A DNA stretch of 64,000 nucleotides from JACRCT01 sp049841135 (lineage in GTDB: Bacteria > Myxococcota > Myxococcia > Myxococcales > UBA5297): NCBI GenBank assembly GCA_049841135.1, contig JASGHK010000004.1:2976001-3040000 (forward strand), read 5' to 3'. Under the pieces are notes generated by a model, which was given only the letters and a program-made list of their open reading frames with translations, had not been told where the DNA came from and ran no database searches. This document shows positions 1 to 11,746 of this stretch, one piece after another. Numbering within the stretch: position 1 is the stretch's first letter; each line of letters begins with the position of its first letter. Made by a program: the position numbers and the translations under genes.

Positions 1-1053
1 GCCCGGACCACCCCGTCCGCGAGATCCACCGGGCCATCGACGAGGTCATCGCGCGCAAGAAGGCCGACAAGAAGGGCCGGCACTTCATCCACCTGGCGAT
101 CTTCGACTTCGACAACGAGCACATCGCCAACCACCTCGTCCACGCGAGGCAGAACGGCGTGGAGGTGGAGTGCATCGCCGACTGGGCAGCCGTGGCCCCG
201 GTCAACCCGACCGAGAACGTGGCGCGACTGCGCCGCGCCGGCATCCCCGTGCTCGGCGTGGTCCGCAACACCCCGGGCGCCCCGGAAGAGGGCATCGGGA
301 GCATGCACACCAAGTTCTTCGTCTTCGACGGCGAGGTGGTGCACTCCAGCAGCTACAACCTCCACTTCCACCTGTGGGGCGGCAACCGCGAGGAGACGCT
401 GGTCTTCCGCTCCCGCGACGTGGCGCTGCTCTACGAGAACGCCTTCCAGGCCATCCGCGGCGGCGTCGTCCAGCCGCTGCAGATCGACCCCTACGCCAGG
501 CTGAACCTCTACTACTCGTTCGGGTACCAGCAGACGAAGCAGGGCAAGGTGTTCAGGGCCCAGGACGCGCTCGTCACCGAGGCTCAACAACGCCAAGCGC
601 TCCATCGAGCTGGCGATGTTCGACCTGGGCTTCCTCAAGGGCGTCTCCGCCGCCGACGACTACGAGACCGACGTGGTCACCGCGCTCGTCAACGCCCGCG
701 ACCGCGGCGTGAAGGTGAAGATCCTGCTCAACGGGCAGATCGCCCACACCGGGCCGCTGCCGGAGTCCTGGGACAAGGACTTCAAGCGGCCGCTCAAGGC
801 TGCTGCGCAGCGGCTCAAGGACGCGTGGATGGACGTGGGCTTCGTCTACTACCACGAGAGCATCTACTCGCCCTTGCACCACAAGTTCGCGTCCATCGAC
901 GGCCGGACCTGCATCATCGGCAGCTACAACTGGTACGAGGCCTCGGTCATCTCCGACGAGGTGCTGCTCGTCTTGCGCGACGAGGCGCTCGCGCGCTCGC
1001 TCTCCGACGAGATCCGGCAGATCGAGTCCACGCTGCGCATCGGGCGGGATTGA
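1..1053 (+). CDS. Phospholipase D-like protein (5' end outside window, frameshifted)
   Basis: This is the C-terminal part of a two-domain phospholipase-D superfamily protein, cut by the window start. The frame beginning at base 3 holds the first HxKxxxxDG motif (HTKFFVFDG, near 306), followed by the SSYN element. Frame 1 holds the second (HHKFASIDG, near 877), followed by GSYNW. The two motifs normally form one active site that hydrolyses phosphodiester bonds in phospholipids or, in some relatives, DNA. The frames join at about 582, where one extra G splits GAG-CTC; removing it gives TELNNAKRS. No start or signal peptide can be judged. The superfamily assignment is secure, but the substrate is not. 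The break may be a sequencing error, because many genes here share this kind of lesion. Confidence 0.8.
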
Positions 1054-1543
1054 GGCGAAGCGAGCGGTGCGAAGACGCGGCGTCGAATGGTTCGGCTGGG
1101 CGGTCCGTCGCCGGGGCTTCATCGATGGAAGACCGTGGGCAGGGCCGTCGCTCGGGTCCTGCGGAGCAGCCACTGCATCGATCGTCGAGCTTCGCTGCTC
1201 GACGGGAGCCAGCCCCTGGCCGCCCTCTTTCACGGCGTTTTGGGCAATGGGGGATTGAAGCCACATTAACCGGGCTATTGGGGGTTTGACGCCCCACGGC
1301 CAAATCAGCACTTCAGAGCCCACCTGCCCGGAGTCGCCCCCCCCCGAGACGCGGCTGACGCAGCAGCTCGCCGACCGCCGCGAAGGCTCTCGCAGCGTCG
1401 GCGAGCTCATCCCTGAGGGAATGGGCCATGTCGGTGGGTACCGACATACCTTACGCAGCACATGAGCCCGCCTACCGTCGCTGACGATCCATGGGCGAGA
1501 CGGCCGCGACGCTGCGAACGAGCTCTTCCTTCGACCAAGTAGG
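1054..1543. other. Intergenic stretch without a recognised gene
   Basis: About 490 bases lie between the phospholipase D-like gene and the 84-bp repeat array. Small open frames exist on both strands, but none resembles a known protein or has a ribosome-binding site. A short hairpin (GTCGAGC, six-base loop, GCTCGAC) lies near 1179. The stretch also carries the dispersed 47-bp element listed separately at 1424-1470. I see no convincing gene. Confidence 0.5.
1424..1470. repeat. Dispersed 47-bp element, copy 1
   Basis: This stretch matches 35451-35497 at 36 of 47 positions without gaps, including the common core CTTACGCAGC. Copy 1 also holds a perfect inverted repeat, ATGTCGGT-gggt-ACCGACAT. Both copies are intergenic. 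Several differences between copies would be synonymous if the minus strand were read as Cys-Val-Arg-Tyr-Val, so it may be a remnant of a shared coding sequence. Its function is unknown. Confidence 0.55.
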
Positions 1544-1693
1544 CCCCGAGGCAGGCGAAGGCCGCGATGCCCGAGGGCCGGCAACTTGGTCCATGTGGAC
1601 CAAGTAGGTGCCGTGGACCCAGTAGGCCCCCGAGGCAGGCGAAGGCCGCGATGCCCGAGGGCCGGCAACTTGGTCCACGTGGACCAAGTAGGT
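1544..1693. repeat. 84-bp tandem repeat array, left part
   Basis: Units start at 1544 and 1628, exactly 84 bp apart, each beginning CCCCGAGGCAGGCGAAGG. The second unit is interrupted at 1693 by the IS66 element and resumes at 4166. Joining the flanks across the insertion, and counting one copy of the target duplication, restores the 84-bp period exactly. Each unit contains a 22-base palindrome (arms ACTTGGTCCAC and GTGGACCAAGT at 1668-1689); the copy at 1584-1605 has one central mismatch. Minus-strand open frames through the array repeat the same peptide and are not credible genes. Confidence 0.85.
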
Positions 1694-1717
1694 GTACGTC
1701 CTCGCCCGTCCCCGTCT
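1694..1717 (+). repeat. IS66 left terminal inverted repeat
   Basis: This 24-base end is the exact reverse complement of 4134-4157. Weaker similarity continues inward for about 35 more bases on both sides. It is flanked outside by the target duplication AAGTAGGT. Confidence 0.93.
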
Positions 1718-1773
1718 CGTAGCCTTCGCCAGGCCGCGGTATTCGCGCGTGAACTCCCAAGGAGGCACGCGCG

Positions 1774-2130
1774 ATGGACGTGAAGCAACGGGCGGAGCGG
1801 GTCAGGCAGCAGCGGGAGCAGTTCGGGCATGCGTCCGGACTGCGGCCCCTGCCTGAGGAACTGCGACAGGAAGCGGTGGCGTGCTATCGCGCCCTGCTGG
1901 CGACGGGCGAGAGCGCCCAGGCAGCCGCGGACCGGCTTGGGCTCGGGGCACTGACGCTGGGGCGGTGGAGCAGGCGGGAACGCGCGCTGCTCGCTCCAGT
2001 CGTCGTGGAAGACGAGCCCGTCGCTGCTGTTCCCGTTCCGAGCCGCCTGGTCGTGCATGGGCCGCGCGGGCTTCGCATCGAGGGGCTCGACGTTGCCGAG
2101 CTCGCGGAACTGCTGCGGAGGCTCGCGTGA
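1774..2130 (+). CDS. tnpA: IS66 accessory protein TnpA
   Basis: This is the first gene of the IS66 element. It encodes 118 residues with a basic N-terminal half containing a likely helix-turn-helix (around residues 28-66, AAADRLGLGALTLGRW), as expected for the DNA-binding accessory protein of IS66 elements. An AAGGAGG ribosome-binding site lies about ten bases before the ATG. The stop codon overlaps the GTG start of the next frame (GTGA), indicating translational coupling. TnpA of this family is required for transposition, but its exact role is poorly defined. The family call rests on position and gene order as well as sequence. Confidence 0.85.
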   Translation: MDVKQRAERVRQQREQFGHASGLRPLPEELRQEAVACYRALLATGESAQAAADRLGLGALTLGRWSRRERALLAPVVVEDEPVAAVPVPSRLVVHGPRGLRIEGLDVAELAELLRRLA

Positions 2131-2516
2131 TCGGCTCGACTCGGCAGATCTCGGTGTTCGCCTGCGGAACGCCGACGGACATGCGCAAGTCGTTCGACAG
2201 CCTGCACGCGCTCGTCTCGCTGCAGCTCAAGCGCGACGCGCTTTCGGGCGACATGTTCCTGTTCGTGAGCAAGAACCGACGGCGGGCAAAGGTGCTCTTT
2301 TGGGACGGCACCGGCCTGTGCATCTTCGCCAAGCGGCTCGAGAACCAGCTCTTCGCTGCTCCGTGGAAACGGCTGGGGCCAGACGGGGTGATGCGGATGA
2401 CGACGAGCGAGCTGGCGCTCTTCCTGGAGGGCAGCGAGCTGGTCGGCAGGGTCGCGCTGAGCCCGGCGCCGTTCACGCTCGCGGCGCAGGCGAAAGCTTC
2501 GCCGGCGAGCGGTTGA
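2127..2516 (+). CDS. tnpB: IS66 accessory protein TnpB (IS66 Orf2-like)
   Basis: This 129-residue protein starts at a GTG that overlaps the tnpA stop. It has the hallmark IS66 Orf2 sequence: GTPTDMRKSFDSLHALV near the N-terminus, then FVSKNRRRAKVLFWDGTG and CIFAKRLE, and a conserved hydrophobic LALFLEG near the C-terminus. Length and motifs match the family closely. TnpB is needed together with TnpA and the DDE protein TnpC for IS66 movement. The gene is intact and lies 33 bases before tnpC. Confidence 0.93.
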   Translation: MIGSTRQISVFACGTPTDMRKSFDSLHALVSLQLKRDALSGDMFLFVSKNRRRAKVLFWDGTGLCIFAKRLENQLFAAPWKRLGPDGVMRMTTSELALFLEGSELVGRVALSPAPFTLAAQAKASPASG

Positions 2517-2549
2517 CCTTCGCCCCTCATGCGTTAGCTTGGTCGCGCT

Positions 2550-4062
2550 TTGGTCTCCCTTGAGCGCGAGAAGAACATCGAGGTGCTGCGGCAAGCGGCG
2601 ATACTCCTCGAGGCCGAGAACCGGCACCTGCACCGGCGCATCGCCGAGGTGCTCGCCGAGCTGACCGCGCTCAAGGGCGGCGACACCAAGGCGCTGCAGC
2701 TCGAGCTCGAAAAGCTGCAGCGGCAGCTCGCGCTCCAGAACGAGAAGCTCTTCGCGCCCTCGTCGTCGGAGCGCCGCGGCGAGCCGACCTCGGCGGCGAA
2801 AAAGCCGCAGACGGGTCACGGCCGCCGGGAGCAGCCGGCCCTGCCGTCCATCGAGCGCATCTGGGCGCTCGGCGAGGACCAGCTCCAGTGTGAAAAGTGC
2901 GGCGGGACGCTCAATCCGATGAAGGGCGAGTTTGAGCCCTCCGAGGAGATCACTGTCGTCCACCGCCGCTTCGAGCTGCACAAGCACCTGCGGCAGAAGT
3001 ACCGCTGCTCCTGCAACGAGTGCATCGTCACCGCGCCCGGCCCGCTCAAGCTCTTCGAGGGGGCGCGCTACTCCATCGACTTCGCCATCGGCATCGCCGT
3101 GGACAAGTACACCGACCACCAGCCGCTGGAGCGGCAGTGCCGCGCCATGAAGCGCGACGGACTGGTGACCGACTCCCAGACGTTGTGGGACTACCTCGAG
3201 GCGCTGGCGGCGGTCCTCGAGCCGCTACGACCGCGGCTGCGGGCGCTGGTGCTGACAGACGCCGTGGTCCACGCCGACGAGACGCGCTGGCGCAAGATGG
3301 CTGCGCGCGGCGAGAAGGGCAGCGAGTGGTGGTACGACTGGACCATCTGCTCGAGCCGCGCGGTCTACCACCACATCGACCCCTCGCGCGGCGCGCAGGT
3401 GGCCCGCGAGCTGCTGGCCGGCTATCGCGGCACGGTGATGGCTGACGGCTACAGCGTCTACTCGAGCTTGGCGCAGTCGCGTGACGGCCCCAGCTTCCGG
3501 CTCGCTTCTTGCTGGCCGCATGCGCGCCGAAAATTCCTGGAGGTCGAGAAGAACTTTCCGCAGCCGGTCTCGGAGATCCTGGGACTGATCGCAGAGGCTC
3601 TATCGAATCGAGGGCGAGGTCGCTTCCAATGGCGCCGAGGGCCTGGCTCAGCGCGCCCGTCTGCGCGCGGAGAAGTCCACCCAGGTCATCGAGGACATCG
3701 AGCGGTGGGGAAACCGGACGCTCGCGATGGTGCTGCCGTCGAGCGGCCTGGCCGAGGCGATCAAGTACATGCAGGGCCAGTGGAAGGGGCTGACGGTCTT
3801 CCTGGCTGACCCGCTCGTGCCGCTCGACAACAACTTCGCCGAACGCTCGCTGCGCGGCGTGGTGCTCGGGCGCAAGAACCACTACGGCTCTCGATCCGAG
3901 CGCGGCGCTGAGGTGGCGGCGCTGATGTACACGCTGATGGAGACCTGCAAGCTCCACCGCGTAGACCCGCGCGCCTACCTCAAGGCTGCGGTCATCGCGC
4001 GCCTCACGCACCAGCCAATGCCGCTGCCGCACGAGCACGCGGCCGCCGTGCCCCAGCCCTGA
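2550..4062 (+). CDS. tnpC: IS66 transposase TnpC (frameshifted)
   Basis: This is a DDE transposase of about 503 residues if the break is repaired. The start is probably the TTG at 2550. An N-terminal leucine-rich coiled coil is followed by a zinc-ribbon segment (CEKCGG, then CSCNEC) and the catalytic core. The core Asp residues are in HADETRW and VMADGYSVY; the Glu is in DNNFAERSLR. At 3597 an extra G inside GAG-CTC moves the frame, so the Glu and the last 150 or so residues are read in frame 1 (stop at 4062). Removing the base restores AELYRIEGE, which fits the family. As written, the protein would lack its catalytic Glu. Confidence 0.9.
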
Positions 4063-4165
4063 CCACTACGCCGCCGGCGCGCGGCGCCGGCCTCGCACGC
4101 GCGCGCGAATACGCGCCCCTGGCGCCCTCCGCCAGACGGGGACGGGCGAGGACGTACAAGTAGGT

Positions 4166-4295
4166 GCCGTGGACCAAGTAGGTCCCCGAGGCAGGCGAAG
4201 GCCGCGATGCCCGAGGGCCGGCAACTTGGTCCACGTGGACCAAGTAGGTGCCGTGGACCAAGTAGGTCCCCGAGGCAGGCGAAGGCCGCGATGCC
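4166..4295. repeat. 84-bp tandem repeat array, right part
   Basis: This continues the array interrupted by IS66. Unit starts are at 4184 and 4268, again 84 bp apart. The palindrome with arms ACTTGGTCCAC and GTGGACCAAGT recurs at 4224-4245. The last copy is truncated after about 28 bases. Counting both sides, the array held three full units and one partial unit before the insertion. Confidence 0.85.
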
Positions 4296-4381
4296 TCGGA
4301 CCGGTGAAGCAGAAAGGTCTGGCTTGCGCCGCCGCAAGGCTAGAATGGGGCCCTTGGCCGCGCCCGCGAGGACGACACACC

Positions 4382-5370
4382 ATGCGAAAACACCTTCTTC
4401 CCCTGCTTCTGGCCTGCCTGGTACCGGGAGCCTGCGCTCAGCCGCAGGACTCCGGCGCCACCGGCACCAGCGTCGCCCAGCAGCCGCTCACGTCCCCCCC
4501 GCTGCGCGCCCGGCTCGAAGCCGTCCGCGAGATCGGCGACGGGCAGCCTGCGCTCGAGCCGCACTTCTCCCCCGACGGCGCCCGGCTCGCCTTCACCGGC
4601 CTGCGCTACGCCGGCCTGCGCATCGCCTCCGTCGACGGCGGGCCGGTCACGGTCCTGACCGACCAGCCGGCCGCCGGGCTCAAGCCCGCCTTCTCGCCTG
4701 ACGGCAAGCAGATCGCCCACCTCGCGCTCGAGGCCGACGGCTCGACCCTCCTCCAGGTCCGCGCCACGACCGGGGGCGAGGCGAGCGCGGTCCACCGCGC
4801 CCTGCCGACCGACCCGCGGCCCTTCCCGCACTACGTCGACGGCGCGCTCTCCTTCCTCTCCGCCAGCCGCTTCCGCACGCTCACCTCCACGCTCTCCGGG
4901 CCGCTGGAGACGCCGCTCGTGGCCGCGCCCGTCGAGGGTGGCCTGCTCGTCGCCGGCAAGACCGGCGTCCTCCACGGAGGCAAGGTGCTGCTCGAAGGCC
5001 GGCGCATCTTCGATCTGTCTGCGGCTCCCAGTGGGCGCCGCGCCCTGGCGCGCGAGCTCTCCGCCGAAGGCGGCGGCGCGCTCTGGTCGCTGGACCTGGC
5101 CACCGGCTCGGCCGTCCAGCTCGCGGGCTACGACCGCGGCTGCTTCCTCTCCTCCGGGCAGATCGTCGCCGAGCGCCTGGAGACCGACGGCCTGCAGCTG
5201 ACGGCGGGCGAGCTGTGGTTGATGGAGGCCGACGGCTCGCGCGCCGCGCGCATCGAGGGCGTCCCGGTCCGGGTCCCCTACCGCGTCGACTGCTCGCCCA
5301 AGGGCTCGCTCATCGCCTTCGGAGACGACGCCACGGACCGGGTCCACGTCGGCCGTCTGGAGGTGGCGCC

Positions 5371-5374
<4 letters not shown>
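4382..5374 (+). CDS. Exported beta-propeller (PD40/TolB-like) protein
   Basis: The protein has 330 residues and an N-terminal export signal ending near GACAQ; the Cys could be lipidated, but the lipobox is not canonical. Repeats of the form FSPDGARLAFTG and FSPDGKQIAHLAL match WD40-like PD40 blades, as in TolB-type propellers, and suggest a periplasmic or outer-membrane scaffold. The ATG at 4382 was chosen because the longer open frame upstream runs into the repeat array. A -10-like TAGAAT lies at 4341. The stop overlaps the next ATG (ATGA at 5371), so it is probably translated together with the metal-motif surface protein. No enzymatic motif is seen. Confidence 0.75.
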
Positions 5375-7674
<2,300 letters not shown>

Positions 7675-7814
7675 CCGGCCGGCCGACGGAGGAGCAACAG
7701 CAAGGCCGGGCGCGACTCGACCGCGAAGCGACGTGCCGAGGCTCGGCGAGCGCCGAGGCGCGAGCCATTCGCCGGGAGGCCGCGCGCTCCCGAGTTCTGG
7801 TAGCCTTCGCCGCC

Positions 7815-8831
7815 ATGAAGAAGGTCCTCATCGCCCTGTCGTTGCTCGTGCTCCTGCTCGGCGGCGGAGCTGCCGGCGTCTACGTCTGGCTAGAGGGTCT
7901 GGCCTCGGCGCCCAAGGCCCCAGGCGACGCGCCGGAGGTCGAGGTGACGGTCCCCAAGGGTGCGACCGGCCGCTCAATGGGGAAGCTGCTCGCGGACAAG
8001 GGCGTCATCGACGAGGGCTACGGCTGGCGCTACTTCCTGTGGAAGCGCGGCGCGCTCAACGCCAAGGCCGGCAAGCACGCGGTGAAGGCCTCGATGACCA
8101 TGGAGGCCATCGCCACCGCGCTCGAGTCCAACCCGCTGGCCGAGGACGAGCCGTTCAAGATGCTCGAGGGCTGGCGCCTCTACGACACCGACGCGGCCCT
8201 CTCCGCCTACGGCTGGACCATGACCGGCGAGTACCTCAAGGCCGCCAGCGACACGGGCAAGTTCAAGGCGCCCTTCCCCCTGCCGGCCAAGAGCCTCGAG
8301 GGCTACCTGTACCCGGAGACGTACCGGGTGAAGGCGAAGGAGTTCGACGTGAACACCTTCATCCAGCGCCAGCTCGACACCTTTGCCCAGCGGTTCTTCA
8401 CCCCCTACCAGGCGGAGGTCGCCGCGAGCGGCCGGACGCTCCACGAGCTGGTCACCATGGCTTCGCTGCTCGAGCGCGAAGAGCCGGTGCCGGCGCAGCG
8501 CGCGCTCGTCGCGGGCGTCCTCTGGAAGCGCATCGACAAGGGCTACCCGCTGGGCGTCGACGCCACCAGCCGCTACGAGCTCGAGGAGTGGAACGACCGC
8601 AAGGGGTTCCTCGCCAAGCTGCGCGACGAGGACGATCCGTACAACTCACGCGTCAAGAAGGGCCTGCCGCCCACCCCCATCGGCGCGCCCACCGTCGAGT
8701 CGCTGCTCGCCGCCCTGCGTCCCGAGAAGAGCGAGTACTGGTACTACCTCCACGACTCGAAGCGGAAGATCCACCTCTCCAAGAACGCCGCCGAGCACGA
8801 GGCGCTGCGCACCAAGTACGACGTGCATTGA
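7815..8831 (+). CDS. mltG: Endolytic murein transglycosylase MltG
   Basis: The protein has 338 residues with one N-terminal membrane helix (about 3-24) and a YceG domain. The catalytic Glu is in ASLLEREE, at residue 220, close to position 218 of E. coli MltG. Conserved family signatures are present: VAGVLWKRIDKGYPLGVD, YNSRVKKGLPPTPIGAP and the C-terminal HLSKNAAEHE. MltG cleaves nascent glycan strands at the inner membrane and so acts as a terminase of peptidoglycan synthesis. The ATG is preceded by a -10-like TAGCCT only about ten bases away, so the leader is short. Length is normal for the family. Confidence 0.95.
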   Translation: MKKVLIALSLLVLLLGGGAAGVYVWLEGLASAPKAPGDAPEVEVTVPKGATGRSMGKLLADKGVIDEGYGWRYFLWKRGALNAKAGKHAVKASMTMEAIATALESNPLAEDEPFKMLEGWRLYDTDAALSAYGWTMTGEYLKAASDTGKFKAPFPLPAKSLEGYLYPETYRVKAKEFDVNTFIQRQLDTFAQRFFTPYQAEVAASGRTLHELVTMASLLEREEPVPAQRALVAGVLWKRIDKGYPLGVDATSRYELEEWNDRKGFLAKLRDEDDPYNSRVKKGLPPTPIGAPTVESLLAALRPEKSEYWYYLHDSKRKIHLSKNAAEHEALRTKYDVH

Positions 8832-8898
8832 GGGCGTGAAAGCGTGGGCCTCGACGGTCCCCTCGACTGGCCCTCGACAAGCTCGGGGTGTCGGAGCC

Positions 8899-9762
8899 CT
8901 ACGGGCAGCGCCAGGTCGCCTGGAACGCTCCGCGCGCCGAGTAGTGCGGCGGCTGGTAGATGCCCTTCACGGTCCCCAGCGGCGAGCCGTCGCTCTTCGT
9001 CAGGCTCAGCTCGAAGCTCTCGCCCGTGAGCGTCCCGGAGCCTTCCGCCACCACGGCCTTGTCCTCGTCGAGCAGACGCCCGGTGACGACCTCGCCGTCG
9101 GCGCGGAAGCGCAGCCTGCCCTGCACTGCTCCGGTCGCGTCGGTGAAGCGGCCAGCGAAGCCGAGCCAGCCCCGGGCCGCCTTCCGCTGGTATCCGTAGG
9201 CAAACCCGCCGCACGCCCCCGCGGGCACCGAGGTGATGCTCACCTCGTGGCCCTCGGCGTCGACGACGTGGTGCAGGTTCACGCCCTGGGCCAGCTCGCT
9301 CCCGCCGATCTCGGTGGTGAAGCTCGCCGTTTCCAGATGGACCTTGTCGTTGGCGCCACCCGGCTCGACGAGCGCCACCAGCCCGTCGTAGTGCGGCATC
9401 GTCCGCGACTTGAAGTCGATGCGGTTGGGGGCCGACTGCGGCTGGAGCGCGTCATGCGGGTCGAAGAAGACCAGGCTCTCGAGCGTGGCCCTGCCGCTGT
9501 CGACGGAGAGCGAGCCGTTCCAGCTGATCCAGCCCGGAGCGTCGCGGAACTTGCCGGCGAGGTAGCCCCACACGACCTTCACGTACGCCCCGCCCGCGGC
9601 CGGCGTCTCGGTGGAGGTCGAGACGATCTCCGACTGCATCGCGTCGATCTCCGAGTCCGGGATGAGCCGCTCTTCCTCGCCCCAGCTTGCCCCGCCGCAT
9701 CCAGCCAGGGCGAACGCCACCGCCATCGCCGCCACCACCATCGGCTGCAGGTTCGCGCGCAT
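8899..9762 (-). CDS. Putative lipoprotein, unknown function
   Basis: The protein has 287 residues starting at the ATG at 9762, which is preceded by a strong AAGGAGG. The signal peptide ends in LAGC, a standard lipobox. The mature part is rich in beta-strand-like sequence and small polar residues (for example GRFTDATGAVQGRLRFRADG), without a family I recognise. A longer frame extends upstream but lacks coding character. It is convergent with mltG and divergent from the ASH lipoprotein at 9955. Probably a periplasmic or outer-membrane lipoprotein. Confidence 0.7.
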   Translation of the reverse strand: MRANLQPMVVAAMAVAFALAGCGGASWGEEERLIPDSEIDAMQSEIVSTSTETPAAGGAYVKVVWGYLAGKFRDAPGWISWNGSLSVDSGRATLESLVFFDPHDALQPQSAPNRIDFKSRTMPHYDGLVALVEPGGANDKVHLETASFTTEIGGSELAQGVNLHHVVDAEGHEVSITSVPAGACGGFAYGYQRKAARGWLGFAGRFTDATGAVQGRLRFRADGEVVTGRLLDEDKAVVAEGSGTLTGESFELSLTKSDGSPLGTVKGIYQPPHYSARGAFQATWRCP

Positions 9763-9954
9763 CGGTTCGACCTCCTTGCCTGCCTTCAACACCGACGATC
9801 GTAGGCCAGTTGCGGGCGCGACCCTGGGGCCCTGCCGGCCATCCTCGATCTGCGAAGGACCCGGAAGGTCCGGGTGCATGTAGGTCTCTCTGCGTGCTAC
9901 ACTCTCGCGCTCGCTTGGCCGCCCTTCAGACTCTCGGGTTTCAAAGGGTAAATC

Positions 9955-11737
9955 ATGAAGAATTCCCTACGCTTGGCTTCTTCGGCGCTGGCCGTTCTCC
10001 TCTTGGCTGCCGGGTGCCAGGAAGAACCGAAGCTCGTCATCACCTCTTGTCTGAGTGACGACGACTGCGACGAAGGCGAGCTCTGCGACGAAGGCGTCTG
10101 CGTGCCGATGTCGAAGTTCCGGTGCGAAGCGACCACCACCGGCGCCGGCATCCTCCAGCCCGCGCCCCACGTCATCGACTTCGGCACGACCGGCACCGAC
10201 GAGGTCACGCGCACGGTGACCCTGCGCAACATCGGCCCGTGCTCGCTGACCATCTTCGAGGCCAAGCTGGCCTCCACCGAGGGGTCGCCGTTCGTGTGCG
10301 AGACCTGCGACCCCAAGAAGTTCCCGATGGAGATCTTCCCGATGCGCGAGGCGACGATCGAGCTCAAGTTCACGGCGCCCAAGGTCGGCAAGTACGAGGA
10401 CAAGCTGGAGCTGCTCTCCGACGACGGCGAGTTCCCGGACATGCTCGTCCCGATCCGCGCCGAGTTCGACGGCGTTCCCAAGCTCGTGGCCAGCCCGGAC
10501 CCGCTCAACTTCGGCTACGTGGCCCAGGGCACCGACACCTCGCGCATCCTGCAGCTGGTCAACCGCGGCACGGGCGTCGCCGCGGTGGGCGTCGTCAGCG
10601 TCACCCTCGACCCGCCGGACTCGACGGCCTTCTCCCTCGAAGGGGTCGACGGCCAGCAGCTGCCCACCAAGGACTCCGGCGAGGGCGTGACCCTGGTCCC
10701 CACCGGCGTCAACCCGCGCGCGGCGATGCTGGTGAACGTCCACTACCACCCGCGCGAGGTGGCGTCTGCGCACAACGCCAGCGTGGTCATCGAGACCGAC
10801 TCGGCGATCGTCGGCACCATCCGCATCAGCCTGACCGGCACCTCGGAGACCCCGCCCGAGCTGGGCATCTCCCCGGAGATCGTCGACTTCAAGGACGTGC
10901 CGCTGGGGCAGATGCGCGCGCAGACCATCACCTTGACCAACAAGGGCGGCTCGCCGCTGGAGCTGACCTACTCCTTCCGCAACAACTGCCCGTCCGCCAA
11001 CCCGAAGTGCTCCGCCGACTTCTCCTTCACGCCGGCGACGCTGCCGGTCATCGAGCCGGGCAAGTACTTCGAGATGCAGGTGTTCGTGACCCCGACCGTC
11101 GCCGACAAGATCAACGGGCTGCTCCTCATCGGCTCCAACGACCCGCGCCGGCCCACGAGCACCATCAGCCTGTCGGCGCAGGGGGTCAACGACGGCACCC
11201 AGGTGGTCAAGATCGAGGTCACCTACGAGAACGGCTCGGAGAGCACCTTCGACGAGGACCTGCGCCGCCTCGACGTGTCGCTGGAGAACCCCTACGGCTT
11301 CCTCTGCAACAAGGAGACCCCCAAGCCCACCGACTGGGACACCTTCGGGACGCCGACCTGGATGGCGCTGGGGGCCAAGCTCAATCCGCAGCGCGTCATC
11401 CTGGTCAACCCCAAGGAGGACGGGAAGTACCGGGTGCTGCTCCAGTACACCGAGGACTGCTCCTCGCTGCCGACCCAGCTGCTGGCCTCGCTCCTGGGCA
11501 TCAGCATCGACGCGCTCATCGCCTACCTCACCGGCGGCAGCGTGGTGCTCAACCCCGGCGACGTCTCCGGGGCCATCGACCAGAATCTGCTTCAACCACT
11601 CCTCCACCAACGCCACGGTCACCGTCTGGGTGAACGGGGTCACGGTGGCCGAGAAGCCGGCCACCTTGGGCAAGAAGGGGGACTTCGCCTACGCCCTCGA
11701 CTTGATCCGCGAGAACGGCTCGTTCCGGGTGCAATGA
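9955..11737 (+). CDS. Lipoprotein with ASH/choice-of-anchor-D domains (frameshifted near its end)
   Basis: The protein has about 593 residues. A signal peptide with lipobox LAAGC is followed by a short Cys-rich DDDCDEGELCDEGVC segment. Several Ig-like ASH (ASPM-SPD-2-Hydin) modules follow, recognisable by phrases such as VIDFGTTGTDEVTRTVTLRNIG and LNFGYVAQGTDTSRILQLVN. The tail resembles an Ig-like fold (TVTVWVNGVTV). At 11585 one extra A inside AGATCT moves the frame; correcting it gives DQICFNHSS and a stop at 11737. A TACACT box at 9898 may be the -10 element, and an AAGGG lies before the ATG. The next gene starts nine bases later and is of the same family, so the two probably form an operon. 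Such proteins are common in myxobacteria and of unknown role. Confidence 0.8.
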
Positions 11738-11746
11738 GGTGATGCC

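Larger units (their letters stand above)
1694..4157 (+). mobile_element. IS66-family insertion sequence (2,464 bp)
   Basis: The boundaries are visible in the sequence. Perfect 24-bp terminal inverted repeats beginning GTACGTCC lie at 1694-1717 and 4134-4157, and a direct 8-bp target duplication AAGTAGGT lies at 1686-1693 and 4158-4165. An 8-bp duplication and the tnpA-tnpB-tnpC gene order are characteristic of IS66. The element landed in the 84-bp repeat array. The transposase gene tnpC carries a +1 frameshift at 3597. If real, that lesion inactivates the element, because the catalytic Glu lies downstream of it; if it is a sequencing error, the element looks complete. Confidence 0.95.

Noticed and set aside
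574..2058. Long minus-strand open frame across the phospholipase gene, repeats and IS66 start
   Set aside because: It runs through two real genes antisense and a repeat array and resembles nothing; it is a by-product of high GC.
3975..4383. Minus-strand frames with repeated GLRLPRG/TWSTWTK-type peptides
   Set aside because: They are translations of the 84-bp tandem repeat, have no ribosome-binding site and change with the repeat count.
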